Notes: a model not told the origin generated them from the letters alone. DNA of 64,000 nucleotides from Amycolatopsis jejuensis (GCF_000717335.1 NZ_JNYZ01000030.1:1-64000); one strand, 5' to 3'; counted from the stretch's first letter, positions 28,938 through 38,229 are shown. Numbers and translations are program-made.

Positions 28938-29660
28938 ATGAGCGCCGTCGACAGCAACCAGCCCCTCGGTACGCCGACCTGGATCAACCTCACCGTGCCC
29001 GACCTCGACCGGGCACAAGCCTTCTACCGCGCCGTACTCGGCTGGGACTTCGACGGCGACCATTGCAGATATCACGACGTCCCGGTCGCCGGGCTGCGCC
29101 AGTCAGCCGATCCGCGGCCCGGCTGGACCGTCCACCTGGCCACCGACGACTGCGACGCCACCGCCAAGGCCATCGTCGCCACCGGCGGCAAGCTGCTCGA
29201 CCAGCCGCACGACGACGGCGACCGAGCCCGCATCGCCGTCGCCGAAGACCCCACCGGCGCGCGGTTCGGGCTCTGGCAGGGTCGTTCGCTCCCCGGCTGC
29301 CGCCTGGTCAACGAGCCGAACACGCTCATGCGCAACGACCTGGTCACCCCAGTCCCGGCACCCGCACGAGAGTTCTACTGCGCAGTCTTCGGCTTCAGCC
29401 TCGACGGCAACGACAACCTGCCAGGCGTCGACTTCACCTTCCTGCGCCGCCCCGACGGCCACGAAATCGGCGGCATCCTCGGCAACCCGTCCGCCACCGC
29501 CCCGACCTGGGGAACCCTGTTCCTCTCCGACGACGCCGACGCAGCAGCCGAACGAGCCACCACCAAGGGCGGCGAAGTGATCTCAGCCGAAGACAGCCCG
29601 TACGGACGCATGGTGACCATCCGAGACCCATTCGGCACGGAGCTGGTCCTGGGCTCCTAG
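28938..29660 (+). CDS. two-domain VOC (glyoxalase/bleomycin-resistance fold) protein
   Basis: A 240-residue protein made of two vicinal-oxygen-chelate modules: residues 12-115 (TPTWINLTVPDLDRAQAFYRAVLGWDFDGDHCRYHDVPVAGLRQ...FGLWQGRSLPG) and 120-240 (NTLMRNDLVTPVPAPAREFYCAVFGFSLDG...TIRDPFGTELVLGS). The layout matches mycobacterial CFP30B-like proteins of unknown substrate. AAAGGA lies 9 bases before ATG 28938. Metal-ligand positions are not obvious, so enzymatic activity is uncertain. Confidence 0.88.
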   Translation: MSAVDSNQPLGTPTWINLTVPDLDRAQAFYRAVLGWDFDGDHCRYHDVPVAGLRQSADPRPGWTVHLATDDCDATAKAIVATGGKLLDQPHDDGDRARIAVAEDPTGARFGLWQGRSLPGCRLVNEPNTLMRNDLVTPVPAPAREFYCAVFGFSLDGNDNLPGVDFTFLRRPDGHEIGGILGNPSATAPTWGTLFLSDDADAAAERATTKGGEVISAEDSPYGRMVTIRDPFGTELVLGS

Positions 29661-30311
29661 GCCCCGGAATCAGCCGCTAGCCGCCGATGTCTGCACTCCG
29701 CCCGAGACCCGCCCGCGCACCCCGTCTCAGGCTGGCCGCACCCCTCCGAAACAAGCAGCCGCACACCCGCCCGAAGCAGGCGGCGCCCCCGACAACAGGC
29801 CGCGCACACCCGTCCCAGGCAGGCGATGCCCCTCCGAAACAAGCAGCGCACGCCCACCCCGGGCAGGCGACACCCGTCCGAGGTCAAGCAGCGCACGCCC
29901 ACCCAGGCAGGCGACACCCTGTCCAAAAAAAGCAGCGCCCGCCCGAGACAGGTGACGCGCCCTCCGATTCGGGCCGCGCACGCCCGCCCGAGACGAGCGG
30001 CGCGCCCCCTTCGAGAGGGCCGCTTACCCCAGCCGAGACGTGCGGCGCTCCCTCCGAGACAGACAACGCACCCGTCCGCGACGGATGGCGCGCGGCCGTC
30101 CGCACCCCTGTCGGAGACGGATGGGCGCGGCCATCCGGCCAGGTCCACCCGTACAACCCCGCCACATCCATCCGACGCCGGCCCCGTCACCATCCCATGC
30201 TGGAGGTCTCCTGCCCCTCGACATCGGCTTCTGCCCGGGCCAGTACCGTCCATTTCGGAACCGGGTACGAATCCCATTGCCTGGGTACGCGATCCTGGAT
30301 AGACAGGAAGC
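29661..30311. repeat. 650-base gene-free island with 44-base repeats
   Basis: From about 29820 a 44-base unit recurs (starts near 29820, 29864 and 29908): CAGGCGACACCCxTCCGA followed by CAAGCAGCGCACGCCCACCC, degenerating downstream to about 30130. The rest is C-rich without a protein-like frame. Confidence 0.7.
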
Positions 30312-30818
30312 GTGGAACTCGAGATCCTCCCCGGCGCCCGCCTGCACCCAGCAACACCCGACGACGCCGCCGAGCTCATGGTGCTCCAACGGTGTTGCTG
30401 GGTGCAGGAAGCACTGCTCAACAACACCCTGGAGCACCCGGCGCTGCGGGAAGATCTCGCCGAGGTCCGCGAGTCGATCGCGACCTGGCACAGCTGGGTG
30501 GTGCGGCTGGGGCACCGTCTGGTCGCCGCAGTACGCGCCCGCGCCGACGGGCGTGCCTGGGAAATCGGCCGCCTGATGGTCGCGCCGGATCTCGCAGGCC
30601 GCGGCCTCGGACGGTTCCTCCTGGCACACGCCGAGCGTGAAGCGCCACCGGAGACGAAGGAGTACGTCCTGTTCACCGGCGCGGCAAGCACCCGCAACAT
30701 CGCCCTCTACGAAGGCGCCGGATACCGCCGATCCCCACTCCCATTCCCGGCCACCGACCACTTCCGGCGTGCGGTCTACCTGGTCAAACCCCGCAACCCC
30801 GACCCCGAACCAGCCTGA
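30312..30818 (+). CDS. GNAT-family N-acetyltransferase
   Basis: A 168-residue acetyltransferase starting at GTG 30312. The GNAT core is WEIGRLMVAPDLAGRGLGRFLLAHAEREAPPE (acetyl-CoA loop AGRGLG) and YVLFTGAASTRNIALYEGAGYRRS, preceded by HPATPDDAAELMVLQRCCWVQEAL. Weak AGG upstream. The acceptor is unknown. It stands isolated between two repeat islands. Confidence 0.88.
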   Translation: MELEILPGARLHPATPDDAAELMVLQRCCWVQEALLNNTLEHPALREDLAEVRESIATWHSWVVRLGHRLVAAVRARADGRAWEIGRLMVAPDLAGRGLGRFLLAHAEREAPPETKEYVLFTGAASTRNIALYEGAGYRRSPLPFPATDHFRRAVYLVKPRNPDPEPA

Positions 30819-31298
30819 GCACTCCGGACGCCGCCATCGACGAGCCGCCACCGGCACTGCTCACTCCGAGCTCACCCGCCTCTGGCACGCCGGTGGCAGC
30901 ACCCACGCAGAAAACCGCCACCACCGCCCACATAGACATGCTTCCGGCAGGGCCCGCAGAGGCACGCGACCAGCAAAGGCCACACCGACACGCCACAACA
31001 GGGTCGCGCAAGCCCGCCACCAGCGGGTTCACGCAAGCAGGTCACCAGCCGAACCAACTGAAACCCCACCAGCAAGGCCGCGCAGGCAACCCACCAGCCG
31101 CGCCCACCGGAACCCCACCAGCAAGGCCACGCAAACAGGTCACCAACAGCGCCGACACATGCCCGCCACCACTCAATGCCCACACCGCCAACCGCCCCGT
31201 CAGCCCGCGACATCGCGGCCGAGCCACCCCCGCGTCACCACGCCCCGCAGCCCTCACCGCAGCCAGAACACCCCCGCCCCACATCACACCAGCACCCC
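30819..31298. repeat. 480-base gene-free island of degenerate repeats
   Basis: AACCCCACCAGCAAGGCC with CGCA two bases later recurs at 31062 and 31111 (period 49), with looser copies upstream. No protein-like frame. Confidence 0.65.
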
Positions 31299-31733
31299 TC
31301 ATCGCAGCTCGTCGAACACCAGTACCGTGTGGGTCGACAGGACGTCCGGCATTGCCTGCAGGCGTTCGAACACCAAGTCGCGCAAACTGTCCGCATCCCG
31401 GGTGCGCACGAAAAGAATCAGGTCGTTGTCCCCGGATACCAGGCCGCCGTGTTCGATTTCCGGGATGTGTTTCAGGTCTGCGCTCACCGTGCGCCACGTG
31501 TTCTGCGTGACCTTCAGGTAGACGTACGCCGCCAGGCCCTGGCCCAGCCGTCGAGGGTCGGTGACTGCTGCATAACCCGTGATCACTCCCTCCCGATGCA
31601 AGCGCTCCACGCGGGTGTAGCAACCGGCCCGCGAGATGTGCGCTCGTTCGGCCAGGGCGCGCATCGACGCGCGGCCGTCCTTCTTCAGCTCTGCAATCAG
31701 CTTCAGGTCGACCTCGTCGAGGGCCGCTGCCAT
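31299..31733 (-). CDS. Lrp/AsnC-family regulator, divergent from the bkd operon
   Basis: A 144-residue Lrp-type regulator: N-terminal HTH (LDEVDLKLIAELKKDGRASMRALAERAHISRAGCYTRVERLHREGVITGYAAV) and the RAM ligand domain (GLAAYVYLKVTQNTWRTVSADLKHIPEIEHGGLVSGDNDLILFVRTRDADSLRDLVFERLQAMPDVLSTHTVLVF). Of the in-frame ATGs, 31733 has AGGTGG upstream and starts with the family sequence. BkdR-like Lrp proteins sense branched-chain amino acids, which fits the divergent bkd genes. The AT-rich 31774-31850 stretch is the likely binding region. Confidence 0.92.
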   Translation of the reverse strand: MAAALDEVDLKLIAELKKDGRASMRALAERAHISRAGCYTRVERLHREGVITGYAAVTDPRRLGQGLAAYVYLKVTQNTWRTVSADLKHIPEIEHGGLVSGDNDLILFVRTRDADSLRDLVFERLQAMPDVLSTHTVLVFDELR

Positions 31734-31894
31734 TTGTCCACCTGACTGGGGCATCCGAGCTTCCCTCCGCGCCAATCGTCCATCACCAACTGAAAACTAC
31801 AGCCATCATTCCACACTTCACCCACAAGTCTGGATACCTGATCGCCGGAGAGCGAGGATCTGGGTCTACTCGTCTTCGTCGAGGGGAGCTGTCG

Positions 31895-32995
31895 GTGACC
31901 ACTACGGAACGCACTGCTGCGTCGTACTTCCTGCCCAGCGACGAGCCGCTCGGCCTCGTCGCGCCCGACGGCACGCCGGTCCCGGACCCGGCGCTCTCGA
32001 TGCCCGCGGACGACGTCCTGCTGCGCCTCTACCGTGGCATGGTCTCCGGCCGTCGCTTCGACACCCAGGCCACCGCGCTCACGAAACAGGGGCGCCTCGC
32101 GGTCTACCCGTCCGCGCGCGGGCAGGAGGCCGGCGAGATCGGCGCAATCCTGGCGCTGCGCCCGCAAGACTGGCTGTTCCCCACCTACCGCGACTCGATG
32201 GCTGTGGTCGCGCGCGGCGTCGACCCGGTTGAAGTGCTGACGCTGCTTCGCGGTGACTGGCACTGTGGCTACGACCCGTACCGCGCCAATGTTGCACCGC
32301 AGTGCACGCCGCTCGCGACGAACACGCTGCACGCTGTCGGCTTCGCGCACGCCGCGCGCACGAAGGGCGAAGACACTGTCGCGCTCGTGCTTCTCGGCGA
32401 CGGTGCCACCAGCGAAGGCGACACGCACGAAGCGTTGAACTTCGCGGCTGTCTGGAAAGCACCGGTGGTGTTCCTGGTACAGAACAACGGCTATGCGATC
32501 AGCGTCCCGCTCGAGAAGCAGACAGCTGCGCCTTCGCTGGCGCACAAGGGTGTCGGGTACGGCATGCCGTCCGTACTGGTCGACGGCAACGACGCGGCCG
32601 CCGTACACGCTGTCGTCGAGCAGGCTGTCGCGCGCGCGACTGCAGGCGAAGGTCCAACGCTCATTGAAGCGCTCACCTACCGCATCGAGTCGCACACCAA
32701 CGCCGACGACGCGACGCGCTACCGCGATCGGGACGAAGTAGAGCAGTGGCTCACGCGCGACCCGGTAAGTCGGCTGAAGCAGTATCTGACCGACCGCGGG
32801 CTCCTCGACGATCAGGTGCAGCAGGAGATCGACGCGCGCGCCGAAGAGGAAGCAGCGTCACTTCGCGAGCGCATGAACGTCGACACCGAACTCGACCCGG
32901 CAGACCTCTTCAAGCACGTGTACGCCGAACCCACCGCCGCCCTAAAGCAACAGGCCGCCGAACTGGCCGCAGAAACCACCCAGGACCAGGCATGA
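31895..32995 (+). CDS. bkdA: branched-chain alpha-keto acid dehydrogenase E1 alpha
   Basis: A 366-residue thiamine-diphosphate subunit. The ThDP motif is LLGDGATSEGDTHEALNFAAVWKAPVVFLVQNNGYAIS, with upstream LYRGMVSGRRFDTQATALTKQGRLAVYPSARGQEA and the phosphorylation-loop-like region RIESHTNADDATRYRD. With E1 beta it decarboxylates the keto acids of Leu, Ile and Val and acylates the E2 lipoyl group, feeding catabolism and branched fatty-acid or polyketide starters. GTG start at 31895 with GAGGGGAG upstream. The stop overlaps the next ATG by 4 bases. Confidence 0.93.
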   Translation: MTTTERTAASYFLPSDEPLGLVAPDGTPVPDPALSMPADDVLLRLYRGMVSGRRFDTQATALTKQGRLAVYPSARGQEAGEIGAILALRPQDWLFPTYRDSMAVVARGVDPVEVLTLLRGDWHCGYDPYRANVAPQCTPLATNTLHAVGFAHAARTKGEDTVALVLLGDGATSEGDTHEALNFAAVWKAPVVFLVQNNGYAISVPLEKQTAAPSLAHKGVGYGMPSVLVDGNDAAAVHAVVEQAVARATAGEGPTLIEALTYRIESHTNADDATRYRDRDEVEQWLTRDPVSRLKQYLTDRGLLDDQVQQEIDARAEEEAASLRERMNVDTELDPADLFKHVYAEPTAALKQQAAELAAETTQDQA

Positions 32996-34014
32996 CCGCG
33001 ACGCTCGACACCGACACGACGCTGCCCCTCGCCGGAGCGCTCAACCGCGCGCTCGCCGACGCGCTGGAGGAGGACGAGCGCGTACTCATCTTCGGCGAGG
33101 ACGTCGGCACCCTCGGCGGCGTCTTCCGCGTCACCGACGGGCTGGCCGCGCGCTTCGGCGACGCCCGCGTATTCGACACGCCGCTCGCGGAGTCGGGCAT
33201 CGTCGGCACTGCGATCGGCATGGCGATGAACGGCCTGCGCCCGGTGGTCGAGATGCAGTTCGACGCCTTCGCCTACCCGGCGTTCGAGCAGATCACCAGC
33301 CACCTCGCGAAACTGCGCAACCGCACCAAGGGCAATGTCGAGCTGCCCGTGGTGATCCGGGTGCCGTACGGCGGCGGCATCGGCGGCGTCGAGCACCACT
33401 GCGACTCGTCCGAGGTCTACTACACGCACACCGCCGGCCTGCGCGTGGTCACGCCCGCCACGCCAGACGACGCCTACGCGCTCCTGCGCGACGCGATCGA
33501 CAGCCCCGACCCGGTCATCTTCCTGGAGCCCAAACGTCGCTACTGGGAAAAGGGAACCGTTGACCTGCAACGACGTTCACCCGGCCTGGACAAGGCCGTC
33601 GTCCGCCGCGAAGGCAGCGACGTCACCCTCATCTCCTACGGCGGCGCGCTCGGCACCACGCTCGAAGCGGCCGAAGCCGCTGAGGAAGATGGCTACCACG
33701 CCGAAGTGATCGACCTGCGCAGCCTCGCCCCGTTCGACCTGGAGACGGTCTCGGCGTCGGTGCGACGTACCGGCCGTGCGGTCGTAGTGCACGAGGCGAG
33801 CCGGTTCTGCGGCTACGGCGCGGAGGTCGCCGCGCAGCTGTCCGAAAGCTGCTTCCACTACCTCGAAGCGCCGGTACTGCGCGTCGGCGGGCTCGACATC
33901 CCTTACCCCGCACCGAATCTGGAACAGCACCACCTGCCGAGCGTCGACCGGATCCTGGACGCCATCGAGCGCCTCCAGTGGGACGACGCGGCACCGCTCG
34001 ACGGGGAGAAGTGA
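32992..34014 (+). CDS. bkdB: branched-chain alpha-keto acid dehydrogenase E1 beta
   Basis: A 340-residue transketolase-like beta subunit: LNRALADALEEDERVLIFGEDVGTLGGVFRVTDGLAARFG, FDTPLAESGIVGTAIGMAMNGLRPVVEMQFDAFAYPAFEQI, VIRVPYGGGIGGVEHHCDSSEVYY and the C-terminal transketolase domain VLRVGGLDIPYPAPNLEQHHLPSVDRIL. The ATGA overlap with E1 alpha and the 1-base overlap with E2 show a translationally coupled operon. Confidence 0.95.
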   Translation: MTATLDTDTTLPLAGALNRALADALEEDERVLIFGEDVGTLGGVFRVTDGLAARFGDARVFDTPLAESGIVGTAIGMAMNGLRPVVEMQFDAFAYPAFEQITSHLAKLRNRTKGNVELPVVIRVPYGGGIGGVEHHCDSSEVYYTHTAGLRVVTPATPDDAYALLRDAIDSPDPVIFLEPKRRYWEKGTVDLQRRSPGLDKAVVRREGSDVTLISYGGALGTTLEAAEAAEEDGYHAEVIDLRSLAPFDLETVSASVRRTGRAVVVHEASRFCGYGAEVAAQLSESCFHYLEAPVLRVGGLDIPYPAPNLEQHHLPSVDRILDAIERLQWDDAAPLDGEK

Positions 34015-35267
34015 TGGCCGTCTTCAAACTTCCCGACCTCGGCGAAGGTCTCACCGAGGCGGAGATCGTCGCGTGGCACGTCGCGGTCGGCGACACCGTG
34101 ACGGTGGACCAGACGGTGGTGGAGGTCGAGACCGCGAAAGCCAGCGTCGAGGTCCCGGTGCCGTTCGCCGGCCGGGTCGCGACGTTGCACGGCGCGGCGG
34201 GCGAGGTACTCACCGTCGGCAGCCCACTGATCACAGTGGACAGTGCCGCCGAGTTCACCGAACCCGGCGTCGTGACACCGGAAGGCAGCGGGAACGTCCT
34301 CATCGGATACGGGACCAGCAACACCAGCACCCGGCGGAACCGACGGCCGCGAGGGACCAAAGCCCCGAGCAAGGCCGTAGCCCCGGCACCGGCAGTCCCC
34401 GCGCCGAGGTCCACTTCGGACCGCATCCGCGTGGTCTCCCCGCTGGTCCGACGGCTCGCCCGCGAGTCCGGAGTGGACCTGCACGCCCTCGACGGAACCG
34501 GCACCGACGGCATCGTCAGCCGAGCCGACGTGGAACGCGCAATCGCCGCCGTGCCGGAAACGACCGTACCGGCAACAACCGATGAACGCCGAATCCCCTT
34601 GCGCGGACTGAGAAAAACCGTCGCCGACAAACTCACCCGCTCCCGCCGGGAAATTCCCGAAGCGACGGTGTGGGTGGACGTCGATGCCACCGAACTGCTG
34701 CAGCTGCGGACCGCGCTCAACGCCGACCCCGCCGCCCCGAAGATCAGCCTGCTCGCGCTGATCGCCCGGTTCGCCGTGGCGGGCCTGCGCCGGTTCCCCG
34801 AGCTCAACGCGCACCTCGACGGCGACGAGATCGTGATCCCGTCCACCGTCCACTTGGGATTCGCCGCACAGACCGACCGCGGGCTGGTCGTGCCGGTCGT
34901 CCGGAACGCGCACGAGCGCACGGTGGAAGAGCTGTCGGCCGCGCTGGGCGAACGCACCGAGCAGGCCCGCGCCGGAAAACTCGCCCCGGCCGACCTGACC
35001 GGCGGCACGTTCACGGTGAACAACTACGGCGTGTTCGGAGTGGACGGTTCGGCGGCCATCATCAACCACCCGGAGGTGGCGATCCTCGGCGTCGGCCGGA
35101 TCATCGACCGGCCCTGGATCGTCGACGGCCAGGTCACCGCACGCAAGATCACCGAGCTGACGCTGGCGTTCGACCACCGCGTGTGCGACGGCGGCACCGC
35201 AGGCGGGTTCCTCCGCTTCGTCGCCGATTGCGTGGAGAACCCGGTGCGGCTGCTGCGAAGTCTCTGA
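34014..35267 (+). CDS. bkdC: branched-chain alpha-keto acid dehydrogenase E2 (dihydrolipoamide acyltransferase)
   Basis: A 417-residue E2. The lipoyl domain is residues 1-78 with the modified lysine in VEVETAKASVEVPVPF. The peripheral subunit-binding domain follows at about 140-180 (SPLVRRLARESGVDLHALDGTGTDGIVSRADVERAI), then the catalytic core ending in LAFDHRVCDGGTAGGFLRFV (HxxxDG). The inter-domain linker is Pro/Ala-rich. GGGGAG precedes the ATG. E3 (lipoamide dehydrogenase) is not in this operon and must be shared from elsewhere. Confidence 0.95.
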   Translation: MAVFKLPDLGEGLTEAEIVAWHVAVGDTVTVDQTVVEVETAKASVEVPVPFAGRVATLHGAAGEVLTVGSPLITVDSAAEFTEPGVVTPEGSGNVLIGYGTSNTSTRRNRRPRGTKAPSKAVAPAPAVPAPRSTSDRIRVVSPLVRRLARESGVDLHALDGTGTDGIVSRADVERAIAAVPETTVPATTDERRIPLRGLRKTVADKLTRSRREIPEATVWVDVDATELLQLRTALNADPAAPKISLLALIARFAVAGLRRFPELNAHLDGDEIVIPSTVHLGFAAQTDRGLVVPVVRNAHERTVEELSAALGERTEQARAGKLAPADLTGGTFTVNNYGVFGVDGSAAIINHPEVAILGVGRIIDRPWIVDGQVTARKITELTLAFDHRVCDGGTAGGFLRFVADCVENPVRLLRSL

Positions 35268-35270
35268 CGG

Positions 35271-35747
35271 TCAGCCGGGCTGGTACTCGCCCGCCACCAT
35301 CCGGGTGGTCACGCCGAAGCGGTTCCATGCGTTGATCACGGTGATGGCGGCGATGAGGTGGGCCAGCTCGGTGTCGTCGAACTCCTTGGCGGCGCGCGCG
35401 TAGACCTCGTCCGGCACGAAACCGTCGGTGAGCACGGTCACTGCCTCGGTGAGTTCCAGCGCGGCGGCTTCCTTGGCCGTGTAGAAGTGCTTCGACTCCT
35501 CCCACGCCGAGAGCTGCACGACGCGTTCGGTCGTTTCGCCTGCCGCAAGCGCATCTTTCGTGTGCATGTCAAGGCAGAACGCGCAGTGGTTGATCTGCGA
35601 CGCGCGGATCTTCACCAGGTGCAAGATGGTCGGGTCGATGCCGTGGCGGACCGACGCGTCGAGCCGGATCATCGCCTTATACACCTCGGGCGCCAGCGCG
35701 GCCATGTTGAGCCGGGGCGAATGGACGGGGAGACGGTCTGCTGTCAT
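35271..35747 (-). CDS. carboxymuconolactone decarboxylase/AhpD-like protein
   Basis: A 158-residue AhpD-fold protein with the redox CxxC and following His in INHCAFCLDMHTKDA, the signature of alkylhydroperoxidase-like carboxymuconolactone-decarboxylase-family members. It probably acts as a small peroxidase or thiol oxidoreductase rather than in protocatechuate catabolism. It ends 3 bases from the bkdC stop (convergent). Divergent from a MocR regulator, a frequent pairing; the MocR protein likely controls it. Confidence 0.9.
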   Translation of the reverse strand: MTADRLPVHSPRLNMAALAPEVYKAMIRLDASVRHGIDPTILHLVKIRASQINHCAFCLDMHTKDALAAGETTERVVQLSAWEESKHFYTAKEAAALELTEAVTVLTDGFVPDEVYARAAKEFDDTELAHLIAAITVINAWNRFGVTTRMVAGEYQPG

Positions 35748-35757
35748 GGCATCGAGC

Positions 35758-35785
35758 TTACAGACAATTGGCTCCCTGCTATGGT
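35758..35785 (+). promoter_or_regulatory. leaderless promoter of the mocR gene
   Basis: TTACAG (35758-35763), 16-base spacer, TATGGT (35780-35785), then 8 bases to the GTG at 35794. No Shine-Dalgarno is present. Confidence 0.55.
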
Positions 35786-35793
35786 CCATTTCC

Positions 35794-37191
35794 GTGCACG
35801 AAGAGTGGGCCAGTTCGCCGAGCGAGGACCTCCACCTCGACCTCCGCGGACCACGGCTGCGGGACGGCCTGATGGAGGCCCTGCGGGACGCGATCCGCAG
35901 CGGCCGCCTTGCCCCGGGCGCGAAACTGCCCTCCAGCCGAACGCTCGGCGCGGATCTCGGAATCGCACGGAACACCGTGGCGCAAGCGTATGCGGAGCTC
36001 GTCGCCGAGGGCTGGCTCACCGCGCGGCAGGGCGCGGCGACCCGCGTGGCGTCGCGAGCCGAATCCGTACCCGCCACGGCGGTGCCGAAACCGGCGCAAA
36101 ACCGTCGGCAGGTCCACGATTTGCGACCTGGTCAGCCGGATCTGTCTTCGTTTCCACGCGCTGACTGGCTGAAGGCGGCCCGGCGCGCCTTGACCGACGC
36201 GCCCGGCGACGCGTTCGGCTACGGCGGCCCGTTCGGACGTCCCGAATTGCGCACCGCGCTGGCCGCGTACCTCGCGCGCACGAGAGGCGTCCGCGCACAT
36301 CCCGACCAGATCATGGTCTGCGCGGGCACCTCACACAGCCTCGAAATCCTCGCCGAAGTGCTGAAGCAGCGGGGAATGCCGGAAGTCGCCGTGGAGTCCT
36401 ACGGCCTCTATGTCCACCGCGAATACCTTGCCGGCGCAGGCCTCCGTACCCCGCGGCTGCCCGTGGACGCCGACGGCGCAGTAGTCGACCACCTCGACGA
36501 CCTGCCTGGCGCCGGGGCGGCTTTGCTTACCCCGTCGCATCAATTCCCCACCGGCGTCGCACTGCATCCGGACCGCCGCGCGGCCGTCGTCGACTGGGCT
36601 CGCCGAACCGGCGGCCTGGTGCTGGAGGACGACTACGACGGCGAATTCCGCTACGACCGCAGCCCGGTCGGCGCGGTACAGGGTCTCGATCCGGAGCACG
36701 TCGCGTACCTCGGGACCACCAGCAAAGCGCTCGCGCCGGGGTTGCGGCTCGGCTGGCTCGTGCTGCCGCCGCGAATCGCCCGCGCCGCAGCGGAAGTCAA
36801 AGGCGAGCACGACTCGTACACCGGCGTCCTCGACCAGCTCACCATGGCCACGTTCATCACGTCCGGCGCCTACGACCGGCACATCCGCGCGATGCGGTTG
36901 CACTACCGGCGCCGGCGCGACCAGCTGGTCGCAGCACTCGCCGAACACGCCCCGAACACGCGGGTGACCGGGTTGTCCGCGGGCCTGCAGGTACTCGTCG
37001 ACGTTCCGCCGGGCGAGGAAAGCGCGGTGGTACAAGGGTCGGCGTGGCAAGGACTCGCGGTGCACGGGCTCGGGATGTTCCGCCATCCGGACGCACCGGC
37101 CGACCGCGACGCGCTGGTGATCGGCTACGGCACTCCGTCGGCGAGCGCATGGTCCGGCGCGCTGGAAGCCCTCTGCCGCGTGTTGCCCTGA
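35794..37191 (+). CDS. MocR/PdxR-family PLP-dependent regulator
   Basis: A 465-residue GntR-HTH plus aminotransferase-fold regulator. HTH: PRLRDGLMEALRDAIRSGRLAPGAKLPSSRTLGADLGIARNTVAQAYAELVAEGWLTARQG. The aminotransferase domain has VCAGTSHSLEILAEVL, LVLEDDYDGEFRYDR (the PLP-contacting DYD) and the Schiff-base lysine in YLGTTSKALAPGLRLGWLV. Such proteins sense PLP or an amino compound. It is divergent from the AhpD-like gene. The frame is open upstream, but the GTG at 35794 fits both homology and promoter. Confidence 0.92.
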   Translation: MHEEWASSPSEDLHLDLRGPRLRDGLMEALRDAIRSGRLAPGAKLPSSRTLGADLGIARNTVAQAYAELVAEGWLTARQGAATRVASRAESVPATAVPKPAQNRRQVHDLRPGQPDLSSFPRADWLKAARRALTDAPGDAFGYGGPFGRPELRTALAAYLARTRGVRAHPDQIMVCAGTSHSLEILAEVLKQRGMPEVAVESYGLYVHREYLAGAGLRTPRLPVDADGAVVDHLDDLPGAGAALLTPSHQFPTGVALHPDRRAAVVDWARRTGGLVLEDDYDGEFRYDRSPVGAVQGLDPEHVAYLGTTSKALAPGLRLGWLVLPPRIARAAAEVKGEHDSYTGVLDQLTMATFITSGAYDRHIRAMRLHYRRRRDQLVAALAEHAPNTRVTGLSAGLQVLVDVPPGEESAVVQGSAWQGLAVHGLGMFRHPDAPADRDALVIGYGTPSASAWSGALEALCRVLP

Positions 37192-37192
37192 T

Positions 37193-37216
37193 GTTTGCCG
37201 CGCGATCTCCCGGGTA
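37193..37216 (+). promoter_or_regulatory. SigB/SigF-type stress promoter
   Basis: GTTT (37193-37196), a 15-base spacer and GGGTA (37212-37216) match the actinobacterial SigB/SigF consensus (GTTT-N14-17-GGGTA). It starts just after the mocR stop and lies about 30 bases before the CsbD start, whose family is a general-stress gene. Confidence 0.75.
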
Positions 37217-37245
37217 GCCGGAACGGAGAAAGGGAGGAGCACATC

Positions 37246-37416
37246 GTGAACGACAAGTTCCAGAACAAGGCCGACGAACTCAAGGGCCGCGCCAAGGAAG
37301 CCGTCGGGAACGCCACTGACAACGAGCAGTGGCAGGCCGAGGGCAAGGCCGAGCAGGGCAAGAGCAACCTCAAGCAGGCTGCCGAGAAGGTGAAAGACGC
37401 GTTCAAGAAGGACTGA
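37246..37416 (+). CDS. CsbD-family stress protein
   Basis: A 56-residue, charged, helical protein (NDKFQNKADELKGRAKEAVGNATDNEQWQAEGKAEQGKSNLKQAAEKVKDAFKKD), the standard CsbD/YjbJ sequence. GTG start at 37246 with GGGAGGAG upstream. CsbD proteins are general-stress proteins of unknown biochemical role. The SigB-type promoter immediately upstream agrees with this. Confidence 0.95.
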   Translation: MNDKFQNKADELKGRAKEAVGNATDNEQWQAEGKAEQGKSNLKQAAEKVKDAFKKD

Positions 37417-37419
37417 CAG

Positions 37420-38229
37420 TCACTTCAAGCGCGTGACCGCCACGTTGACCCTGACCCCCGCCGGAAGGATACCGTCGGGGGCCAGCAACGGGCGGGTGGC
37501 CACCTTGAACGCCGTCTGCAGGCCCGCGAGCTGGGTCTCGTCGAGGGCGTCCATCTGGTAGTACGTGTCCTGGCAGGTCTGCCACACGCGGTCCAGCGGA
37601 CCGGACAGGTCCACCACCGCTTCGTGCCATTCGACCGGGGCGAATCCGGCCGGGGCGAGCAGTTCGTCGAGGCCTTCGCGGGTGCGCGTGCGCGGGTCGC
37701 CGGACGTCGGCACGCGACGTTCCGGCGGTACCACAGCGAAAAGCGGCCGCGCAACCTTCAAGAACACTTCGAGGGCATCGATTCCGCCGCCCCCGACGGC
37801 GATCGCGAAGGTCCCGCCCGGGCCGAGCACGCGGGCCGTCTCCGCGACGACCTGTTTGACGTCCGCCATCAGCATCAACGCCATGTGCGACACGACCGCG
37901 TCGAACGCGCCGTCCGCGAACGGCAGCTCCTGGGCGCGGCCGGGCCGCAGGTCGGCTTTCTTCAGCCCGGGACGACGGCGCGCGACGTCGAGCTGCCGCG
38001 CCGACAAGTCGATCCCGGCCAGCTTCTCGGCCCCGCGAGCAGCAAGAACGGCGAGCAGCGCACCGTCACCGCAACCGAGGTCGAGCAGGCGGCGCACCGG
38101 TCCGACCCGATCGGCGAATGCCTCGTACACCGTCCGCCCGCCGACCCGGCCCCGCTCGGCAAGCTCGGACGCCGCCGCCGGATTCCGGTCGTGATAGTCG
38201 CGCAGGAACACTTCGGCGGGCGTCGTCAT
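37420..38229 (-). CDS. SAM-dependent methyltransferase
   Basis: A 269-residue class I methyltransferase: motif I LLDLGCGDGALLAVLAARG, then GIDLSARQLDVARRRP, LPFADGAFDAVVSHMALMLMADV and VLGPGGTFAIAVGGGG. These match the Methyltransf_11 class. The C-terminal half probably forms the substrate pocket. Start at ATG 38229. It ends 3 bases from the csbD stop. Substrate unknown. Confidence 0.88.
   Translation of the reverse strand: MTTPAEVFLRDYHDRNPAAASELAERGRVGGRTVYEAFADRVGPVRRLLDLGCGDGALLAVLAARGAEKLAGIDLSARQLDVARRRPGLKKADLRPGRAQELPFADGAFDAVVSHMALMLMADVKQVVAETARVLGPGGTFAIAVGGGGIDALEVFLKVARPLFAVVPPERRVPTSGDPRTRTREGLDELLAPAGFAPVEWHEAVVDLSGPLDRVWQTCQDTYYQMDALDETQLAGLQTAFKVATRPLLAPDGILPAGVRVNVAVTRLK

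Noticed and set aside
29687..30640. Proline/histidine-rich repeat protein on the plus strand
   Set aside because: The frame is kept open only by C-rich 44-base repeats, lacks a ribosome site and domain, and runs into the acetyltransferase gene out of frame.
35271..35747. A role for the carboxymuconolactone-decarboxylase-family gene in the catechol pathway
   Set aside because: It carries the AhpD CxxC pattern, lies 30 kb from the cat genes and is paired with a MocR regulator, so a redox role is more likely.
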